Assembly: GCA_024234505.1 (NCBI GenBank)
Contig: JACKOD010000002.1
Coordinates: 620,001-684,000, forward strand
Length of the DNA stretch: 64,000 nucleotides
DNA from: Hahellaceae bacterium
GTDB taxonomy: Bacteria > Pseudomonadota > Gammaproteobacteria > Pseudomonadales > Oleiphilaceae
Direction of reading: 5' to 3'
In this document: piece by piece, positions 60,688 to 64,000 of the stretch
Numbering within the stretch: position 1 is the stretch's first letter
Layout: every line of letters begins with the position of its first letter
The notes under the pieces: model-generated
Database searches by the model: none
The model's input: only the letters and a program-made list of their open reading frames with translations
Told to the model about the DNA's origin: nothing
Translations under genes and position numbers: made by a program

Positions 60688-62199
60688 TTACCCATCCAGG
60701 CCTTGAGTGGCCATGGCTACTGCGCGGAACATCGCGCGCGCTTTATTCAGGGTTTCCTTCCATTCAAGACGGGGAATGGAGTCGGCCACGACGCCGGCAC
60801 CAGCCTGTATATAAAGAATCTTGTTTTTGATTACCGCCGTACGAATGGCAATCGCGGTATCCATATTGCCGTTCCATGACAGATAGCCTACCGCTCCACC
60901 GTATACGCCCCGTTTTACGGGCTCGAGTTCGTCGATGATTTCCATCGCCCGGATCTTGGGTGCGCCACTGAGTGTACCGGCAGGCAAGGTGGCTTTGAGC
61001 ACGTCTATCGCGCTTACGCCTTCCTTCAGCTGACCTTTGACATTAGACACGATATGCATGACATGAGAGTAGCGTTCTACCACCATTTGGTCTGTGACTC
61101 GCACGCTCCCCGTCTGGCTTACCCGGCCTGCGTCATTGCGGCCCAGGTCGATCAGCATCAGGTGCTCTGCAATTTCTTTGGGATCGGCCAGCAATTCGGC
61201 TTCCAGTGCACGATCTTCCGCTTCGGTTTTGCCACGACGACGGGTACCGGCGATGGGTCGCACCGTCACTTCGCCCTCTTCAACACGGGCGAGTATTTCT
61301 GGTGATGAGCCAACAATGTGGAAGTCGCCGAGATTGAAGAAATACATGTAGGGCGAAGGATTAAGGCAACGTAGCGAGCGGTATAAATCCAGTGGTGCAG
61401 CGGTGTAGGGAATAGACATGCGCTGTGCAATGACGGTTTGCATAATGTCACCTGCCAGTACATAGTCTTTTATTTTTTCAACGGCCGCTTCAAAGGGTTC
61501 CTGTGGAAACCCTGAGACAAAGTCTTCCTCGACCACTCCCGCAGAAGGTAGCAGTGGATTGTCGGAAGCGGTATCTTTGAGTGCTTTTTCCTGAGTGGTG
61601 GCTGCTGTACTGAAGCGCAGCCGTTGCACCAGACCCTCCAGCGCGATTTGCGCTGTGGCGTACGCGTCAGGCTGGGCGGGGTCAGCGTGATAGATCAGTA
61701 TCAGTTTGCCGCTCAGGGTGTCGAATACCACTAATTGCTCTGACACCATCAGCAAGATGTCGGGAGTCCCGATAGGGTCGGGAAGTGTCTTGTTCAGTCT
61801 TGGCTCGATATAGCGCACGGTATCATAGCCAAAATAGCCGACCAGTCCGCCGTTAAAGCGGGGCAAATCCGCCAGATCCGGTACACGATAGCGCTGTTGG
61901 AAGGCTTCCACATAGGCCAGAGGATCGGCCACTTCCTGTGTTTCAATAATTTCGCCGTTTTGTTCCAGTTCTATCCGGTGACCGTACACTTTCAGAATGA
62001 GGCTGCAAGGCAAGCCGATAATAGAGTAGCGGCCCCATTTCTCGCCGCCCTGAACCGACTCGAGCAAATAGGAATAGGGTGCATCGGCGAGTTTAAGATA
62101 AGTGCTAAGCGGTGTATCCAGATCGGCGAGTACTTCGCGGGTCACAGGAATACGATTAAAGCCTGCCTCGGCAAGCGTTTGAAATTGTTCTGGAGTCAT
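60688..62199 (-). CDS. trpE: Anthranilate synthase component I
   Basis: TrpE makes anthranilate from chorismate and ammonia and is inhibited by tryptophan. The 503-residue protein has the N-terminal allosteric part with YLLESVQGGEKWGRYSIIGL (ExS tryptophan-binding pattern) and the catalytic part with IMQTVIAQRMS, SPEILARVEEG, RPIAGTRRRG, LIDLGRNDAGRVS, HVMHIVSNVKG and LPAGTLSGAPKIRAMEIID. ATG 62199 has AGGA nine bases before it. It heads trpEGDC; a hairpin leader lies upstream and gph before that. Confidence 0.97.
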   Translation of the reverse strand: MTPEQFQTLAEAGFNRIPVTREVLADLDTPLSTYLKLADAPYSYLLESVQGGEKWGRYSIIGLPCSLILKVYGHRIELEQNGEIIETQEVADPLAYVEAFQQRYRVPDLADLPRFNGGLVGYFGYDTVRYIEPRLNKTLPDPIGTPDILLMVSEQLVVFDTLSGKLILIYHADPAQPDAYATAQIALEGLVQRLRFSTAATTQEKALKDTASDNPLLPSAGVVEEDFVSGFPQEPFEAAVEKIKDYVLAGDIMQTVIAQRMSIPYTAAPLDLYRSLRCLNPSPYMYFFNLGDFHIVGSSPEILARVEEGEVTVRPIAGTRRRGKTEAEDRALEAELLADPKEIAEHLMLIDLGRNDAGRVSQTGSVRVTDQMVVERYSHVMHIVSNVKGQLKEGVSAIDVLKATLPAGTLSGAPKIRAMEIIDELEPVKRGVYGGAVGYLSWNGNMDTAIAIRTAVIKNKILYIQAGAGVVADSIPRLEWKETLNKARAMFRAVAMATQGLDG

Positions 62200-62226
62200 G
62201 CTGAAGAATCCTGATTCTGCCAGTCT

Positions 62227-62263
62227 AAAAAAATTTGCAGTGTGCAGCGAGGCTGCTTTCTGC
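62227..62263 (-). terminator. Rho-independent terminator before trpE (gph terminator or trp attenuator)
   Basis: On the minus strand GCAG-AAA-GCAGC, loop CTC, GCTGC-ACA-CTGC forms a nine-pair stem with one internal AAA/ACA loop, followed by AAA and seven T (62233-62227). It lies 28 bases before the trpE start. It could simply end the rpe-gph transcript or, with the upstream hairpin, act as an attenuator of trpE. Confidence 0.7.
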
Positions 62264-62283
62264 TAAGAAGCAAACATGTATTG

Positions 62284-62325
62284 CGCCACGATGGCGCAGG
62301 ACACTAACTGCGCCATCGTTTGGCG
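62284..62325 (-). promoter_or_regulatory. Long hairpin in the trpE leader
   Basis: ACGATGGCGCAG and CTGCGCCATCGT form a perfect twelve-base-pair stem around an eight-base loop, extended by CGCC/GGCG with a bulge. Its second arm can instead fold as TGCGCC-ATCGT-GGCGCA, so two exclusive structures exist, as in attenuators. A short reading frame (62304-62372) ends inside the first arm. Confidence 0.6.
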
Positions 62326-62372
62326 AAGCTGAACGAATTGCTCCTGAAGGTGGCAGATCCAGTGGCTGACAT
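62304..62372 (-). CDS. Possible leader peptide upstream of trpE
   Basis: A 22-codon frame (MSATGSATFRSNSFSFAKRW, then RS) with GGAG six bases before its ATG. Its only tryptophan codon lies three codons from the stop, inside the first arm of the long hairpin. A single Trp codon is weak compared with the tandem Trp codons of classic leaders, so the peptide may be accidental; the position and ribosome site make it worth listing. Confidence 0.3.
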   Translation of the reverse strand: MSATGSATFRSNSFSFAKRWRS

Positions 62373-62400
62373 GGTGTTCTCCGGTAAATTTCGTTAAAGG

Positions 62401-63081
62401 TTACAAGAGCTCGGATAATGAATCAATAACTGCATGCGCTCCACAGGTTCGGATATCCTGACCGTGGTTATAACCATAGCTGACACAGGCAATCTTTACG
62501 TCGGCGGCGACGGCCGCCTGAATGTCGTTAATAGAGTCGCCGATCATCATCGACTGGCTGGCGCTGACCCCGAAATTTTCCATACAGGCGAGTAAGGGGG
62601 CCGGGTGAGGCTTCTTCTGTGCCAGACTGTCGCCGCCGAGTATTTGATCAAATGTGAGCCCTAGCCGCTCCAGCAAAGGCAGCGTAAAACATACAGGCTT
62701 ATTGGTGATCACCGCCATGGGAATCTGCAGGCGGCGTAGCGCTGTCAGCGTCTCACTCACGCCATCATACAGGCGACTGTGTTGTCCGTTTTCCTGCTCG
62801 TAATGCTTGAAAAAAAGCGCCTGGGCATCGTTCAGTAGCGCCGGATCCACGGTTTCGTCTGTCATCATTGTGCCGTTCAGGGCGCGTTGCACCAGTGCGG
62901 TCGCTCCATTGCCGACCCAGTGGCGAACCTTGCCGATACCCGCCGCGGGACGTTTCAAATCGCACAGCATCAGGTCGATAGCCGTCGCCAGATCGGGCAC
63001 ACTGTCTACCAGCGTGCCATCCAGATCAAACATAATCAGCTGCGGCATTTGCTGCGGAAATAGCTGTGCGATGACGCTCAC
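62401..63081 (-). CDS. gph: Phosphoglycolate phosphatase
   Basis: Gph removes phosphate from 2-phosphoglycolate, which arises from DNA 3' ends and oxygenation reactions. The 226-residue HAD-superfamily protein has MIMFDLDGTLVDSVPDLA-type motif I (both aspartates present), motif II VITNKP, the lysine in AQKKPHPAP and motif III MIGDSINDIQAA. It follows rpe on the same strand with a 44-bp gap, and trpE lies further downstream, the order rpe-gph-trpE known from Pseudomonas. Confidence 0.95.
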   Translation of the reverse strand: MSVIAQLFPQQMPQLIMFDLDGTLVDSVPDLATAIDLMLCDLKRPAAGIGKVRHWVGNGATALVQRALNGTMMTDETVDPALLNDAQALFFKHYEQENGQHSRLYDGVSETLTALRRLQIPMAVITNKPVCFTLPLLERLGLTFDQILGGDSLAQKKPHPAPLLACMENFGVSASQSMMIGDSINDIQAAVAADVKIACVSYGYNHGQDIRTCGAHAVIDSLSELL

Positions 63082-63125
63082 GTAAATACCTCCGGGACGG
63101 TTGAAATGAGGGCGTACGTGACGCT

Positions 63126-63803
63126 TCAGATGCTGTTAACGGTTGCTAATTGTGCCCGCATCGCATCAATGGTTTCTTTATAGTCAGGGGTATTAAAAAT
63201 CGCTGATCCGGTAACAAAGGTGTTGGCACCGGCTTCTGCGATGGCGCGAATATTCTGAACCGTCACGCCACCATCAATTTCGAGACGAATGGGGAGGCCG
63301 CTATTGGCAATCTTGGCATGTGCCTGACGCAGCTTTTCCAGCGTGCCGGGAATAAATTTTTGGCCGCCAAAACCGGGGTTTACCGACATTAATAACACCA
63401 TGTCCAGTTTATCCATCACATAATCAAGGTAGTGCAAAGGGGTGGCCGGATTGAATACCAGACCGGCTTTGCAGCCACCGTCACGAATTAACTGGAGCGA
63501 GCGGTCGATGTGTTCGGAGGCTTCCGGGTGGAAGGTGATATAAGTAGCACCGGCGTCGATGAACATTTTGATCATGTCATCCACGGGCTTTACCATCAGG
63601 TGGACGTCAATTGGAGCGGTGACGCCATGTTTACGCAGCGCCGAGCAGACCATGGGGCCGATGGTCAGATTGGGGACATAGTGATTGTCCATCACGTCAA
63701 AGTGAACAATGTCGGCCCCGGAGGCCAGTACGTTATCGACTTCTTCTCCGAGACGAGCGAAGTTGGCTGACAGAATCGAAGGGGCGATAAGAAAGTCTTG
63801 CAT
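63126..63803 (-). CDS. rpe: Ribulose-phosphate 3-epimerase
   Basis: Rpe interconverts ribulose-5-phosphate and xylulose-5-phosphate in the pentose phosphate pathway, which leads to PRPP and erythrose-4-phosphate for tryptophan synthesis. The 225-residue barrel has APSILSANFARLGEE, HFDVMDNHYVPNLTIG (metal ligand residues), IDVHLMV, SVNPGFGGQKFIP, and LEIDGGV with VTGSAIF. It heads rpe-gph; no promoter could be identified in the short upstream stretch visible. Confidence 0.96.
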   Translation of the reverse strand: MQDFLIAPSILSANFARLGEEVDNVLASGADIVHFDVMDNHYVPNLTIGPMVCSALRKHGVTAPIDVHLMVKPVDDMIKMFIDAGATYITFHPEASEHIDRSLQLIRDGGCKAGLVFNPATPLHYLDYVMDKLDMVLLMSVNPGFGGQKFIPGTLEKLRQAHAKIANSGLPIRLEIDGGVTVQNIRAIAEAGANTFVTGSAIFNTPDYKETIDAMRAQLATVNSI

Positions 63804-63896
63804 GATAGGAATGTCCCGCGCGGCATAAAAGTTTGCGCTATTCTAACCCAACATGCGTTTCAGGTAACGGGTTTGAAGGTGGTTGACTATTTTTTC

Positions 63897-64000
63897 ATGT
63901 ATCAATTTCAAGATGAGGCACCACGTGGGCGTCGGAATATGAAGCATCGACATTATTTTACGAGTGATGCCGGTGATGGGTTCCGTAGCGTTAGTGTGAG
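63897..64000 (+). CDS. Possible N-terminal fragment of a gene cut by the right edge
   Basis: A frame opening at ATG 63897 (MYQFQDEAPRGRRNMKHRHY) stays open to the end of the window, 34 codons. In-frame GTG and TTG codons occur a little upstream. There is no good ribosome site, and the opposite strand is also open here for part of the length, so this may not be a gene. If it is, it would be divergent from rpe. Confidence 0.25.
   Translation, partial: MYQFQDEAPRGRRNMKHRHYFTSDAGDGFRSVSV

Noticed and set aside
1..64000. CRISPR array, tRNA or rRNA genes, intact insertion sequences or prophage
   Set aside because: None seen: no regularly spaced repeats, no tRNA T-arm pattern with a foldable cloverleaf, no transposase or phage proteins.

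Overview
The window looks like ordinary chromosome of a Gammaproteobacterium from the Pseudomonas / marine oil-degrader side of the class. It holds a GTA-free but otherwise Pseudomonas-like set of conserved blocks: radC | coaBC-dut-algC-argB, rpmB-rpmG, engB | cytochrome c4-dsbA-exonuclease/phosphatase, crp(vfr)-osmC-speD-prkB, and rpe-gph-trpE joined directly to trpGDC. Dense coding, few long gaps, no rRNA, tRNA, CRISPR array, intact insertion sequence or prophage was seen. A SutA-like RNA polymerase binder, a lipase foldase, a cysteine-poor (Mg-type) HemB and an AlgC with a long membrane-anchored N-terminus all fit this placement; the species cannot be named from the sequence alone.

Layout. 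1-6.3 kb: a clipped membrane-anchored gene, a GIY-YIG protein, a chemoreceptor gene broken by an in-frame TAG, a small hypothetical gene, and a tetR-aidB operon whose aidB copy is broken by an in-frame TAA. 6.3-20.7 kb: membrane peroxiredoxin-like protein, tmcA, sutA-like gene, lipase chaperone, DUF3592-like membrane protein, hemB, ppk1 (with a possible Pho box), an AI-2E-type permease, and a cytoplasmic lipase-like hydrolase divergent from a DUF945 gene. 20.9-26.5 kb: ggt, ferredoxin, coaD, a 590-bp non-coding island with hairpins and 26-bp tandem repeats, then an aldehyde dehydrogenase divergent from a TetR regulator across a perfect 20-bp palindrome. 26.5-37.5 kb: engB, cytochrome c4, dsbA, rpmBG, radC, coaBC, dut, algC, argB. 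37.6-49.6 kb: an active-looking diguanylate cyclase, an unrecognised anchored protein with an Sm-like tail, argE, argA, a zinc aminopeptidase-like lipoprotein, a 1312-residue PilZ-DUF1631-GGDEF-EAL protein with degenerate catalytic motifs, and an AAA+ ATPase. 49.6-64 kb: prkB, speD, osmC, crp, a complete Cpx-type envelope stress module (cpxA-cpxR divergent from cpxP, with phased GTAAA boxes between them), a TetR-controlled pair of glutathione transferases, and the trpEGDC operon preceded by gph and rpe.

Functionally the window combines arginine synthesis (argB, argE, argA), tryptophan synthesis, coenzyme A (coaBC, coaD), heme, polyphosphate and polyamine metabolism with three TetR-type local switches for lipid/aldehyde/thiol chemistry, one two-component stress switch, cAMP signalling (crp) and cyclic-di-GMP signalling. 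The most unusual things are the two single-codon nonsense interruptions within 4 kb, a palindrome (core GAGTrTAyACTC) that recurs at two divergent promoters 7 kb apart and so suggests a small TetR regulon, the repeat/hairpin island next to coaD, the catalytically degenerate PilZ-DUF1631-GGDEF-EAL protein, the Sm-like tail protein, the Cpx box array, and a possible attenuator before trpE.
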